A stretch of 49,622 bases of DNA from a virus: IMG/VR virus record IMGVR_UViG_3300031784_000050, positions 1 through 49,622 of that record. One strand, 5' to 3'. The notes below the pieces were generated by a model. That model did not search any database. It had not been told where the DNA came from and was given only the letters and a program-made list of their open reading frames with translations. Of the stretch, positions 1-8,261 are shown one piece after another (positions within the stretch are counted from its first letter, which is position 1; each line of letters opens with the position of its first letter). The position numbers were made by a program, and so were the translations under genes.

Positions 1-591
1 CCAACAAAGGATATCTTTGATGCAGAGATTAGTTCCCCGCTCAAGGTAAGCTTTTATAATGGGAGTAAAGTAATTGATGCTCTTACTCATTTTAACGGAG
101 ATGTTAAAGGACGTATCAGATATACTGAATACGATGGAGAATTAATGGCAAGTGATTTTATCTTAGAAAATGATGATCTTCAAATCAGTCTTGCTTGTAC
201 CGATCCTTCACTTTCTTTTATGGAAATGAGTAAAGAAGAAACTGATCGTGCCTTTGGTACCGATAACAAAATGTTTGAATTTGATCTTCTTACTACTCAT
301 GTAGATAAAATGAAATCATTGTTTAACCTTGATAAGGATGAAGATACTTTTACTATTTACACAAGTAATAAAGGAATCTGTATCAAAGGTTCTTCATACG
401 ATGCTACACTTTGTCATACATTTGAAAGTAATGTTGATAGCGGTGCAAAGGTGGTTATTTACAAAAAGTATTTGAACCTTCTAGATAAGGAAAATTACAA
501 GGTAATGGTATGCGAGAATAAAGTAGTATTTCGTTCATTAGATACTAATACGCATCTTACTGTAGCCGTTGCTATTACTGATGAAGAATAA
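1..591 (+). CDS. 45: DNA polymerase sliding clamp (gp45-like), 5' end outside window
   Basis: The frame is open from the first base, so 196 C-terminal residues are visible and the true start lies upstream. The family forms the ring that tethers the replicative polymerase and, in T4, also activates late transcription with gp55 and gp33. The tail of the protein (YKVMVCENKVVFRSLD, then alternating hydrophobic strands) has the beta-rich pattern of the C-terminal clamp domain. The polymerase fragment follows, and the clamp loader gp44 is at 23.7 kb. An ATG at 145 is in frame but lies inside the conserved fold, so I do not take it as the start. Assignment rests on pattern and context; moderately sure. 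Confidence 0.7.
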   Translation, partial: PTKDIFDAEISSPLKVSFYNGSKVIDALTHFNGDVKGRIRYTEYDGELMASDFILENDDLQISLACTDPSLSFMEMSKEETDRAFGTDNKMFEFDLLTTHVDKMKSLFNLDKDEDTFTIYTSNKGICIKGSSYDATLCHTFESNVDSGAKVVIYKKYLNLLDKENYKVMVCENKVVFRSLDTNTHLTVAVAITDEE

Positions 592-710
592 TCTCATAAT
601 CTATTAACTTAGATTCTCAAGCGGAGAGGAATGAAAATTCCTTTCCGTTACGAGTAATAACGGAATATTAAAGTTAAACCTTTTACAAAGGTTTCATATA
701 AAAATAAAAT
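592..710 (+). other. Structured spacer between clamp and polymerase fragment
   Basis: The 119-base gap holds three hairpins in a row. Positions 622-632 pair with 637-647 (11 bp, one G-U) around a GAAA tetraloop. Positions 646-650 pair with 658-662. Positions 676-683 pair perfectly with 687-694 (8 bp). No T-run follows, so these are not ordinary terminators. They sit exactly where the polymerase gene is broken and may be the remnant of an inserted element or a processing or attenuation structure. Confidence 0.5.
695..708 (+). promoter_or_regulatory. CATATAAAAATAAA start-proximal element
   Basis: Matches the GCATATAAAAATAAA element also found before uvsX, gp44 and the topoisomerase gene. It ends two bases before the ATG at 711. 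It may be a promoter -10 region giving an almost leaderless mRNA, or an A-rich translation enhancer. Confidence 0.45.
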
Positions 711-1829
711 ATGACTGAAGAGATACAACAGATTAAAGAAGAGGCTTCCAAATATTATAACTATGAACAGGCTGTTAAGCTAATGCTTAACTCTATTTAT
801 GGTGCATTTGGTAATCCTTACTTCTATTTCTTTAATGTTGATATTGCGGAAACTATTACTCTTCAGGGAAAGGATGCAATTCTCTACACTGAAAAACTAA
901 TTAATAAATACTTCCGTGAATTTTGGCATAAAGATTTAGAAACCCATAAACAAATGGGTATTACTGTCACTGGTAAAATTGAAAAACCAGTAGGTATTTA
1001 TATTGATACGGATTCAATCTATGTTAAGTTTGATGAAGTTATTGAAAAATCTGATTGGTCTGGCAACGAAAAGGAGTTTATTCTTAACCTCTATAAAACT
1101 AGGTTAGCAGATTATATTGAAAAGATTCTTCAGAAATATGCTGATGATAATAATGCTGAAAACTTCTTAAGCTTTGAATTGGAGAGTATTGCTAAAAATG
1201 CAATATGGCTTGCCAAGAAAAAGTATATGCAAAACATTGTATGGAAAGATCCTGATATTCATTATGATGAACTAAGTAAAATTAGTGCCAAGGGGTTTGA
1301 GATTATTCAATCATCAACCCCACAGTTTGCAAGAGAGAAACTAAAGGAACTGTTAACCTATATCTTTTCAAATAACCAACTAAATATGAAAGAGTTTGCC
1401 GCTTTATTAAAAGATATTAAGAGGCAGTTTAAACTTGCAAATATTGATCAAATTAGTTTCTCTAAAAAGGTTAATAACTATCAAAACTACATTATTAATG
1501 ATTATGATCAATTTGAAATTGGTTCTAAATGCCCAATAGGTGTAAGGGCTGCAGGTTATCATAATTACCTTTTGAATAATAACAATAAACTTAAAGGAAA
1601 GTATAAGCCTTTAGGAAACGGTGAAAAATTAAAAATGTACTTTTCTACTGATAAATCATGTGATGTATTTGCATATACTCCGGGCGAATATCCTTATGAA
1701 TTTTCACCTCAAGTAGATTATGATGTACAATTTGAAAAGACAATTTTAGATCCAATAAATAGAGTAGTAACTGCAATGGGATTTAAGGGATTTAATAGAA
1801 ATCTTATTTATACAACGAGTTTATTCTAA
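711..1829 (+). CDS. 43: DNA polymerase, C-terminal fragment of a split family B enzyme (gp43 C-part)
   Basis: This 372-residue protein begins just before motif B of family B polymerases (KLMLNSIYGAFGN, near residues 23-35) and contains motif C (YIDTDSIYV, near residue 103), then palm and thumb sequence. It ends in TTSLF, resembling the C-terminal clamp-binding peptide of T4-type gp43. The exonuclease domain and palm motif A are absent and are not elsewhere in the window, so the N-terminal half must be encoded separately. T4 gp43 is about 900 residues. It has its own start codon and upstream A-rich element, so it is likely translated independently and assembles with the other half. Split gene 43 is known in some T4-like phages. 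Confidence 0.88.
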   Translation: MTEEIQQIKEEASKYYNYEQAVKLMLNSIYGAFGNPYFYFFNVDIAETITLQGKDAILYTEKLINKYFREFWHKDLETHKQMGITVTGKIEKPVGIYIDTDSIYVKFDEVIEKSDWSGNEKEFILNLYKTRLADYIEKILQKYADDNNAENFLSFELESIAKNAIWLAKKKYMQNIVWKDPDIHYDELSKISAKGFEIIQSSTPQFAREKLKELLTYIFSNNQLNMKEFAALLKDIKRQFKLANIDQISFSKKVNNYQNYIINDYDQFEIGSKCPIGVRAAGYHNYLLNNNNKLKGKYKPLGNGEKLKMYFSTDKSCDVFAYTPGEYPYEFSPQVDYDVQFEKTILDPINRVVTAMGFKGFNRNLIYTTSLF

Positions 1830-1842
1830 AAATAAATAAAAT

Positions 1843-3024
1843 ATGGAAAAAGACAAAAAGTTCAGAATACACGTTTTAGGTTTACCTCATACTAAAACAA
1901 CTAAAGATTTTACTGCTTGTGCCTATACACAAAAGGCATGGAAGTTTTGTAAAATGATGAAATCACGAGGACATTACTTAATGCATTATGGTCATGAAGA
2001 TTCTAACCCGGATGCAAATGAAAACATCACAGTAATTACAAATGATGTTTGGGAAAAGGTTTATGGAAGTCATGATTATAAGACTCATTTATTTAAGTAT
2101 GATACACAGGATGAAGCATATCAAACATTTTATAAAAATGCTATTCAAGAAATAGAAAAGAGAAAACAACCCGGTGATATTATTTTGCCTTTCTGGGGAT
2201 CTGGTGTTCGTCCTATCTGTGATGCCCACCCTGATTTATGTATTATTGAACCAGGCATTGGATATGCAGGTGGTATGTGGTCAGTATTTAAGATCTTTGA
2301 ATCATATGCAATTTACCATGCGTACTGCGGTTTAGGTAATGTAAGTATGTGTCGTCAGAGCTGGTATGACCAGGTTATTCCTAATTATTTTGATCTTGAC
2401 GAATTTGAATATTCAACAAAGAAAGAAGACTACTTCCTTTATGTAGGCCGTGTATATGATGGTAAAGGTGTTAATATTGCAATCCAGGCAACCGAGGCAA
2501 TTGGAGCAAAGCTTAAAATAGCCGGACAAATTGGTGATGAATTTTATACAAAGAATCCGTGGCCTAAACACGTTGAATTCATTGGATATGTTGATGCAGA
2601 ACAGAGAAAGAATTTAATGAAAGGCGCAATTGCATCATTCTTACCTTCAATGTATGTTGAACCTTTTGGTGGAGTTCAAATTGAAAACCTATTATGTGGT
2701 ACTCCAACAATTACGACTGATTGGGGTGCATTTGCTGAAAATAATATTCATGGTGTAACTGGATATCGCTGCCGTTCTTTTGAAGATTTTGTTAAAGCCG
2801 CTCGCGATTGCCAAGCTGGTAAAATTAAATCTATCGATTGCCGTAAGCATGGCGAAAACTTCTCTCTTGAGGCAATTGCTCCAAAATATGAAAAATATTT
2901 TAGAGAAGCCTTATATGTAACACTAGATAAAGGTTGGTACACAATAGAAGATCCAGAATTATATACTAAAAAATGGGTTGAAAAAATGTATTCTACTAAT
3001 AGAGGGAAAAAAAAACCAGAATAG
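1843..3024 (+). CDS. Glycosyltransferase, GT-B fold, GT4-like (first domain of a probable frameshift fusion)
   Basis: A 393-residue protein with a C-terminal nucleotide-sugar binding half: YFLYVGRVYDGKGVNIAI, then an E-x7-E motif of retaining GT4 enzymes (E273 and E281, in EPFGGVQIEN), then LLCGTPTITT. It probably transfers a sugar to phage DNA, a virion protein or a host glycan; the substrate cannot be told from the sequence. It starts 13 bases after the polymerase fragment. The 3' end contains nine consecutive A (3007-3015) just before the stop, and a second glycosyltransferase frame with no start codon follows in the -1 frame. Confidence 0.88.
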   Translation: MEKDKKFRIHVLGLPHTKTTKDFTACAYTQKAWKFCKMMKSRGHYLMHYGHEDSNPDANENITVITNDVWEKVYGSHDYKTHLFKYDTQDEAYQTFYKNAIQEIEKRKQPGDIILPFWGSGVRPICDAHPDLCIIEPGIGYAGGMWSVFKIFESYAIYHAYCGLGNVSMCRQSWYDQVIPNYFDLDEFEYSTKKEDYFLYVGRVYDGKGVNIAIQATEAIGAKLKIAGQIGDEFYTKNPWPKHVEFIGYVDAEQRKNLMKGAIASFLPSMYVEPFGGVQIENLLCGTPTITTDWGAFAENNIHGVTGYRCRSFEDFVKAARDCQAGKIKSIDCRKHGENFSLEAIAPKYEKYFREALYVTLDKGWYTIEDPELYTKKWVEKMYSTNRGKKKPE

Positions 3025-3908
3025 CAACATATAATGAGCCCGGTTGGGCTATAGGACGAATTCATACTGGTCTAGGTAATGCTTTATCTGACGAGTATGA
3101 ATTTGTTCATTTTAACTGGTCTAATTCAGACCATGTTAATTATCTTTGGAGAGATGGTGGGTGGAAAGAATTTGATATTATATTAGGTAATGGCACACTA
3201 TCTGCTATAGAAGGACTTCCTAAAGAAGCATATCAAAAAATGGTATGTGCAATATGGTCTATCCCAAATCTTAGTTCTCATTTTAGAGAAAATATTATAC
3301 CTAGAGAAGGTATTACCTGGTGTTCTGCTGGCGAAGACTTGCAAAAAGTACTTAAAGAACAGTATAATCTGGACTCCTCTCTTATAATAGCTGGCGTTGA
3401 TTCCAAAGAATTTATTCCTAATCGCAAAGTAACAAAGATTAATAAAGTAGGTCTTAATGGAGCCCCTTTCATAAATCCTGGTTGGGATCAGATAAAAAGA
3501 CCTCATATGTTAGTTAACATTGCAAAAGGTATTGGTGGTGATGCGGTATTTATTCATGGTAAAGACTTAGGCGAATCTCGGACTATGTATAATGATATTG
3601 ATATGTATATTTGTACAAGTACTAATGATAGAGGACCTTATGGAATAGCTGAAGCCGCATTTTGTAAAATTCCTGTATTATCAACTAAAACAGGATTTGC
3701 AAATAAATTTAAGAGTATTAAAACATTTGAAACCGTTGAAGAAGCGGTAAGTATCATAAAAGATTTTAATCTTAATCCAGATAAACTTAAAAAATATACA
3801 GAAGAAGTATATGATGAAATAACTAAGGAACTTAATTGGGATAATGTTGTTAATCAATATTGGAAGACTATCTTTAAGGATAAATTTTTATTAAACAATA
3901 GTAAGTAA
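3015..3908 (+). CDS. Second glycosyltransferase domain, no start codon, read by likely -1 frameshift
   Basis: The frame is open from 3003 to 3908. Its N-terminus, TRIATYNEPGWAIGRIHTGL, looks like the natural first strand of a GT-B glycosyltransferase, and the C-terminal half has GIAEAAFCKIPVLSTKTGFA. No ATG, GTG or TTG occurs in frame before 3240, which would cut off about 75 conserved residues. The upstream gene overlaps it across an A9 run containing the heptamer A AAA AAA in the correct phase (3009-3015). A -1 slip there gives one protein of about 688 residues with two GT domains. Alternatives are a homopolymer sequencing error or a real mutation that split the gene. Confidence 0.75.
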   Translation, partial: TRIATYNEPGWAIGRIHTGLGNALSDEYEFVHFNWSNSDHVNYLWRDGGWKEFDIILGNGTLSAIEGLPKEAYQKMVCAIWSIPNLSSHFRENIIPREGITWCSAGEDLQKVLKEQYNLDSSLIIAGVDSKEFIPNRKVTKINKVGLNGAPFINPGWDQIKRPHMLVNIAKGIGGDAVFIHGKDLGESRTMYNDIDMYICTSTNDRGPYGIAEAAFCKIPVLSTKTGFANKFKSIKTFETVEEAVSIIKDFNLNPDKLKKYTEEVYDEITKELNWDNVVNQYWKTIFKDKFLLNNSK

Positions 3909-3911
3909 TTT

Positions 3912-3926
3912 GCATATAAAAATAAA
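3912..3926 (+). promoter_or_regulatory. GCATATAAAAATAAA element before uvsX
   Basis: Exact copy of the 15-base element also found at 23634 and 48163. It ends five bases before the uvsX start. Confidence 0.55.
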
Positions 3927-3931
3927 AGAAT

Positions 3932-5131
3932 ATGAGTAAAGAATTTTCATTCGACGATTTAAACAAGGAAATGTCAAAACACTCTCAGTATGGAGACACT
4001 CTTGATAAATCAACAGTATCAGAAATTGATCACTTCATCCCAACTGGCAATTTTAATCTTAATGCATGTTTAACCGGCTCCTTTAGTGGCGGATATCCTA
4101 ATAACAGAGCAGTTGCATTAGCCGGACCATCAGGAACTGGAAAAACATTCCTTCTTCTTAATGCAATTAAACAGGCTCAACTTATGGGTTATAGTATTGT
4201 ATTTTACGATTCTGAAAATGCAGTAGATCGTGACCTAGTTGAAAAGTTTGGAATTGATCCTTCAAAATTCCGCTATGAACCGTGTAATACTGTTCAAGAA
4301 TTTAGAAGTTCGGTAACTGCATTAACTGACCTATTAATTGAACAAAAAAGTAAAGGAGTAGAATTACCAAAGATTCTTATTGCATTGGATTCTGCCGGTA
4401 ACCTTGCTACACAAAAAGAAATTGATGATGCCAAGAGTGGATCTGATAAAGCAGATATGACCCGTGCTAAATTATTGAAATCTGCATTTCGTATTCTTAT
4501 GACTAAATTAGGTATCTGTAAGATTCCTTTCTTATTCACTAACCACACATACCAAACACAAGACCTATTTTCACAAACGGTTTCAGGTGGTGGTACCGGT
4601 CCGGAATATGCTGCATCAATCATTCTTTTCTTAGGTAAGGCAAAACTTAAAGAAGGTACAGAACAAACTGGTATTGTTGTAACTGCTAAACCTAATAAGA
4701 ACCGTTTTGCAAAACCTTCTCCAATTAAATTCCACATTTCATTTAGTAAAGGAATGAATCCTTATATTGGATTAGAGGAATATATTAGTTGGGATAATTG
4801 CGGTATTGAAAAAGGAAGATTCATTACAGAAGGTCAATATGAAAAACTAACTGAAGCAGGTAAAACTGAATGTCGTCAACATATTTATAACAGAGACGGT
4901 AAAGAAGTAACCGTTTATTTTCAACCTTCAGCAACCGCTCGTAAATTAGCAGTTGCCCATCTTAATGACCTAGTTGAACTAAATGAATTATTTACGCCTA
5001 GAGTAATCACACAAGATGTTCTTGATCGTTTAGAACCTATTGTTAATGCTAAGTTCTGTTATGGAACTGATGATGTAGATCTTGGTAACCTAACTGAAAT
5101 TCTTTCTGAACATGCTGAAGAAAACGCTTAA
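3932..5131 (+). CDS. uvsX: UvsX RecA-like recombinase
   Basis: A 399-residue RecA/RAD51-type strand-exchange ATPase, the same size as T4 UvsX (391). Walker A is GPSGTGKT at residues 65-72. Walker B is ILIALDSAG with D153. A RecA-like segment SGGGTGPEYAAS follows. In T4, UvsX works with UvsY, gp32, gp41 and the gp46/47 nuclease in recombination-dependent replication, and gp41, gp47 and gp46 are all encoded just downstream. The start is fixed by the upstream element and the full-length N-terminus. The C-terminus is acidic, as is common for the family. Confidence 0.93.
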   Translation: MSKEFSFDDLNKEMSKHSQYGDTLDKSTVSEIDHFIPTGNFNLNACLTGSFSGGYPNNRAVALAGPSGTGKTFLLLNAIKQAQLMGYSIVFYDSENAVDRDLVEKFGIDPSKFRYEPCNTVQEFRSSVTALTDLLIEQKSKGVELPKILIALDSAGNLATQKEIDDAKSGSDKADMTRAKLLKSAFRILMTKLGICKIPFLFTNHTYQTQDLFSQTVSGGGTGPEYAASIILFLGKAKLKEGTEQTGIVVTAKPNKNRFAKPSPIKFHISFSKGMNPYIGLEEYISWDNCGIEKGRFITEGQYEKLTEAGKTECRQHIYNRDGKEVTVYFQPSATARKLAVAHLNDLVELNELFTPRVITQDVLDRLEPIVNAKFCYGTDDVDLGNLTEILSEHAEENA

Positions 5132-5411
5132 TACTGCTAAACTTAAGGTTAAGTATGTATTAGGCAATCACACGGCATTATCAGGATATCCCGATCCTGA
5201 AGATGTAATCTTTGAATTAATTAGAGATTATTGTGGTAAAGTTGCAAAGGAGATTAAATTCACTAATGTTTCTTTACAAAAGAAATACAGTTTAACCGAA
5301 GAACAGACCTCCACTATAATAGAGAGATTAGTTGCAGATAAAATTTTAGGAGAAGTTAATTCCACCTCGGCATATGTAACATACGAGGTACTTAAAAATC
5401 CTTATGAATAA
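5112..5411 (+). CDS. Hypothetical protein between uvsX and helicase gene
   Basis: A 99-residue protein that overlaps the end of uvsX by 20 bases in another frame, suggesting coupled translation. In T4 the small gene 40 occupies this place, but I see no sequence feature that proves homology. The C-terminal half (VSLQKKYSLTEEQTSTIIERL, then VADKILGEV) could be a small winged-helix or helix-turn-helix. Function unknown. Confidence 0.7.
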   Translation: MLKKTLNTAKLKVKYVLGNHTALSGYPDPEDVIFELIRDYCGKVAKEIKFTNVSLQKKYSLTEEQTSTIIERLVADKILGEVNSTSAYVTYEVLKNPYE

Positions 5412-5429
5412 AACTAAGTCAACTATTTT

Positions 5430-5443
5430 CATAAAAAAATAAA
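5430..5443 (+). promoter_or_regulatory. CATAAAAAAATAAA start-proximal element before gp41
   Basis: Degenerate copy of the element seen before uvsX and gp44, ending one base before the ATG at 5445. Confidence 0.3.
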
Positions 5444-5444
5444 C

Positions 5445-6731
5445 ATGTATTCAGGCGTAGATCACGAAAAAATATTCTTTAACTATTTTATAAATAAGCC
5501 TCATTACCTTAAGTCGGTAAAACCAGGTTTCTTTTCTAATAGTGATGTAGATCATCTTGCAAAATTAGCAAAAGATTTTCATACCAAATTTGGAGAAAGT
5601 CCATCAAAGGATCAAATGAAAGCTTTAGTTAAAGATGATCCTAATGAAATTTCCGATGAAATCGTTTCTGCGGTTTATTCAATAAACATTAATGAGTATG
5701 ATCAGGATTGGATAAAAAGAACCAGTGAATCATGGATTAAATGGAAACATTTTGATAAGCAATTGGTTAAAACAATTGAATATGTAAAAACACAAGATGT
5801 ATCACCTGATAATGTTGAAGATATTGTAACCAGAGCAATTGGTATGATATCAGGAGAAGGTTCATTAAGTTTTGATTCTGATATAGGTTTAGACTTCTTT
5901 AATCCTGAACATCACATACAGCGAAAGAATAAGAAACTAGAAACAGGTTGGACTTTTATTGATAATGTATCAGGTGGTGGTTATGATCCTAAATCATTAG
6001 TAATATATGCAGGTGAACAAAACGTAGGTAAGTCTATTTGGTTGGCAAATGATGCTGCTAACTTTGTAAGGATGGGTCATAATGTAGTATTCATTACTGC
6101 TGAAATGTCTGCACAAAAAGTTCTTAAAAGAATTGGTGCTAACCTTTTAGATATTCCTATGATGGAGTATGATCAAAAATCAGTTAATCGTGATTTTATG
6201 AAACGCCGATTAGAAAAGATATCTCGCGGTTTATTACCACCAGGAAAACTTTTTATTAAGGAATTTCCAACATCACAAGGTTCTGTTCTTGATATAGAAG
6301 CCTATCTTAAAGAATTACAAGAATCACAAGATCATAAAGTTAATGTTTTGGTAGTTGACTACATTAACATTTTATCTAACTATCGCAATCCTAATACTGA
6401 AAATACCTATATGAAGATTAAGCAAATCGCTGAAGATCTTAGGGCATTGGCAGTAAAGAGAGATATGTTAGTAATCTCTGCAACACAGCTTAATCGTGGT
6501 GCCTGGGATTCAACTGAAATTAAAATGGAAAACATTGCTGAATCTGCAGGTCTTGCCCATACCGCCGATGTAATGTATGCTCTTATTCAAGATAGTATGA
6601 TGCATGCAAATCGTGAGTATTGGTTAAAGGTTCTAAAAATTCGTGATGGTCAAGGAAAAGGCAGCCGATGCAGATTTAATATAAACTATGATAACATGCG
6701 CCTTACCGAAACTGATGATATAACACATTAA
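5445..6731 (+). CDS. 41: Replicative DNA helicase, DnaB family (gp41)
   Basis: A 428-residue protein (T4 gp41 is 475) with the RecA-like core of hexameric helicases. Walker A is GEQNVGKS at residues 190-197. Walker B is VLVVDYINI with D305. The DnaB H3 motif is MLVISATQLNRG. The N-terminal 150 residues are helical, as expected for the collar domain. It unwinds the lagging-strand template and recruits primase. It lies 33 bases downstream of the preceding small gene. Confidence 0.92.
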   Translation: MYSGVDHEKIFFNYFINKPHYLKSVKPGFFSNSDVDHLAKLAKDFHTKFGESPSKDQMKALVKDDPNEISDEIVSAVYSININEYDQDWIKRTSESWIKWKHFDKQLVKTIEYVKTQDVSPDNVEDIVTRAIGMISGEGSLSFDSDIGLDFFNPEHHIQRKNKKLETGWTFIDNVSGGGYDPKSLVIYAGEQNVGKSIWLANDAANFVRMGHNVVFITAEMSAQKVLKRIGANLLDIPMMEYDQKSVNRDFMKRRLEKISRGLLPPGKLFIKEFPTSQGSVLDIEAYLKELQESQDHKVNVLVVDYINILSNYRNPNTENTYMKIKQIAEDLRALAVKRDMLVISATQLNRGAWDSTEIKMENIAESAGLAHTADVMYALIQDSMMHANREYWLKVLKIRDGQGKGSRCRFNINYDNMRLTETDDITH

Positions 6732-6736
6732 CATTT

Positions 6737-7171
6737 ATGCAACACGACAAGATTTTCAATAATTCATACGGCGAACAGGATCCGTCTGAAAATAAGATAA
6801 CATTTAATGTTTCTAATACCTATGGTGATAACATGGACCCTGATGATAAGATGCATTATAATATGCTATTTTCAAAAGTGGATTCCTTAATTCGTGGTAG
6901 TGAATTCGAACATCTTAATATGGTAACTAAAGATGGCGTAATTAAGAAACTTAATAAGGTTCAGATTAATAAGATCTATTTTCATATCATTGAACATTTA
7001 GGTACTTCATATACCAGAGTTGATCTATTTAGTGTTATATCAGATTACTTTGATGTTTTTCCTAATAAGTTCTATAACTCATTATCAAATAAATTCAAGG
7101 ATGAATTAATTAAGGAACTTGATGATAAGTATAATATTTTAGAAAAACGAAAGATAAGAAAATTATTTTAA
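6737..7171 (+). CDS. Hypothetical protein between gp41 and gp47
   Basis: A 144-residue protein rich in Asp, Asn and Lys, with no family I recognise. It is tightly packed between the helicase (5 bases upstream) and the gp47 nuclease (1 base downstream), so it probably belongs to the replication/recombination operon. Predicted mainly helical; no membrane segment or cysteine motif. A primase or helicase-loader accessory is conceivable, but nothing in the sequence proves it. Confidence 0.75.
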   Translation: MQHDKIFNNSYGEQDPSENKITFNVSNTYGDNMDPDDKMHYNMLFSKVDSLIRGSEFEHLNMVTKDGVIKKLNKVQINKIYFHIIEHLGTSYTRVDLFSVISDYFDVFPNKFYNSLSNKFKDELIKELDDKYNILEKRKIRKLF

Positions 7172-7172
7172 T

Positions 7173-8261
7173 ATGAGTAGAGTTTGGATGATAAGTGATA
7201 CACACCTTGGCTGCAGATCTAATTCTGTTCTGTGGCTTGGTATCATTGAAGATTATTTCTTTAACTTTTTTATTCCTCTTGTAAAGAAAGAGTATAAACA
7301 GGGCGATGTTCTTTTTCACTTAGGTGATGTATTTGATAACCGCCAAAGTTTAAACCTAGCTGCTCAAGATTTAGGCATACGAGTTTTTGAAGAACTCTCA
7401 AAAATATTCCCAGAAATACATATCATAGTTGGTAATCATGATATCATGAGAAAGAATTCAAATGATATATCTTCTGTTGATTGCCTTAAGTATATTCCTA
7501 ATGTTACTGTACATAAAGAACCTAAGATTTTGGAATATGACGGTGCTACTTGTCTTCTAATGCCTTGGCGTAGAAATGCTGAACATGAAAAAGAAACTCT
7601 ATCTTCAATTAAGAAGAAGATTGATTATATGTTTTGTCATACGGAAACCCAAGGGGTACAAACTAGCCCTAGCACAAAACATCTCCACGAAGGTGGAAAT
7701 GATCTAAGTACATTTAAAAGATTTAAGAGGGTTTATTCTGGTCATATTCATTATCGTCAAGAAAAAGAAAACTTTATTTTGGTAGGTAATCCATATCAAA
7801 TGACAAGATCCGACCGTGGAAATATTAAAGGAATATATCTACTAGATCTTAAGACTGGTAATCATGAATTTATCCAGAATGAGAGATCACCTATCTTTAT
7901 TCGGTATTATATAAATGATATTCTAGAGAGGCGTATGGAGGATATACTTAATGAAATTAAAGATAATTTTGTTGATATTAATATTCCATCCAACGTTCTA
8001 GGTAAGTATAATATTAATAAGTTTATGGATTTTATGGATGGATATGCCAAGAATCTAGAACCTAAGATATACGATGAAGAAAATCCAATCGAATTAGATG
8101 ACGATGTACAGTCTTCTGACTTTAATGGAGAATTTAATTTAATGACAATTGCTGCTGACTTTATAAATGGTTTAGGTTATGATGATGACCTAAAAGAAAG
8201 ACTTATTAAGTCAGTATCTGAATTGTATAAACAAACATTAGCACCTTCTTATGAGGATTAA
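7173..8261 (+). CDS. 47: Recombination nuclease subunit gp47 (SbcD/Mre11-like)
   Basis: A 362-residue calcineurin-like phosphoesterase. Metal-binding motifs are ISDTHLG (D9, H11), HLGDVFDNR (residues 49-57), GNHD (residues 87-90) and the late SGHIHYRQ. It partners with gp46 to resect DNA ends for recombination-dependent replication. The gp46 gene overlaps its end by 11 bases, as expected for subunits made together. Confidence 0.93.
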   Translation: MSRVWMISDTHLGCRSNSVLWLGIIEDYFFNFFIPLVKKEYKQGDVLFHLGDVFDNRQSLNLAAQDLGIRVFEELSKIFPEIHIIVGNHDIMRKNSNDISSVDCLKYIPNVTVHKEPKILEYDGATCLLMPWRRNAEHEKETLSSIKKKIDYMFCHTETQGVQTSPSTKHLHEGGNDLSTFKRFKRVYSGHIHYRQEKENFILVGNPYQMTRSDRGNIKGIYLLDLKTGNHEFIQNERSPIFIRYYINDILERRMEDILNEIKDNFVDINIPSNVLGKYNINKFMDFMDGYAKNLEPKIYDEENPIELDDDVQSSDFNGEFNLMTIAADFINGLGYDDDLKERLIKSVSELYKQTLAPSYED

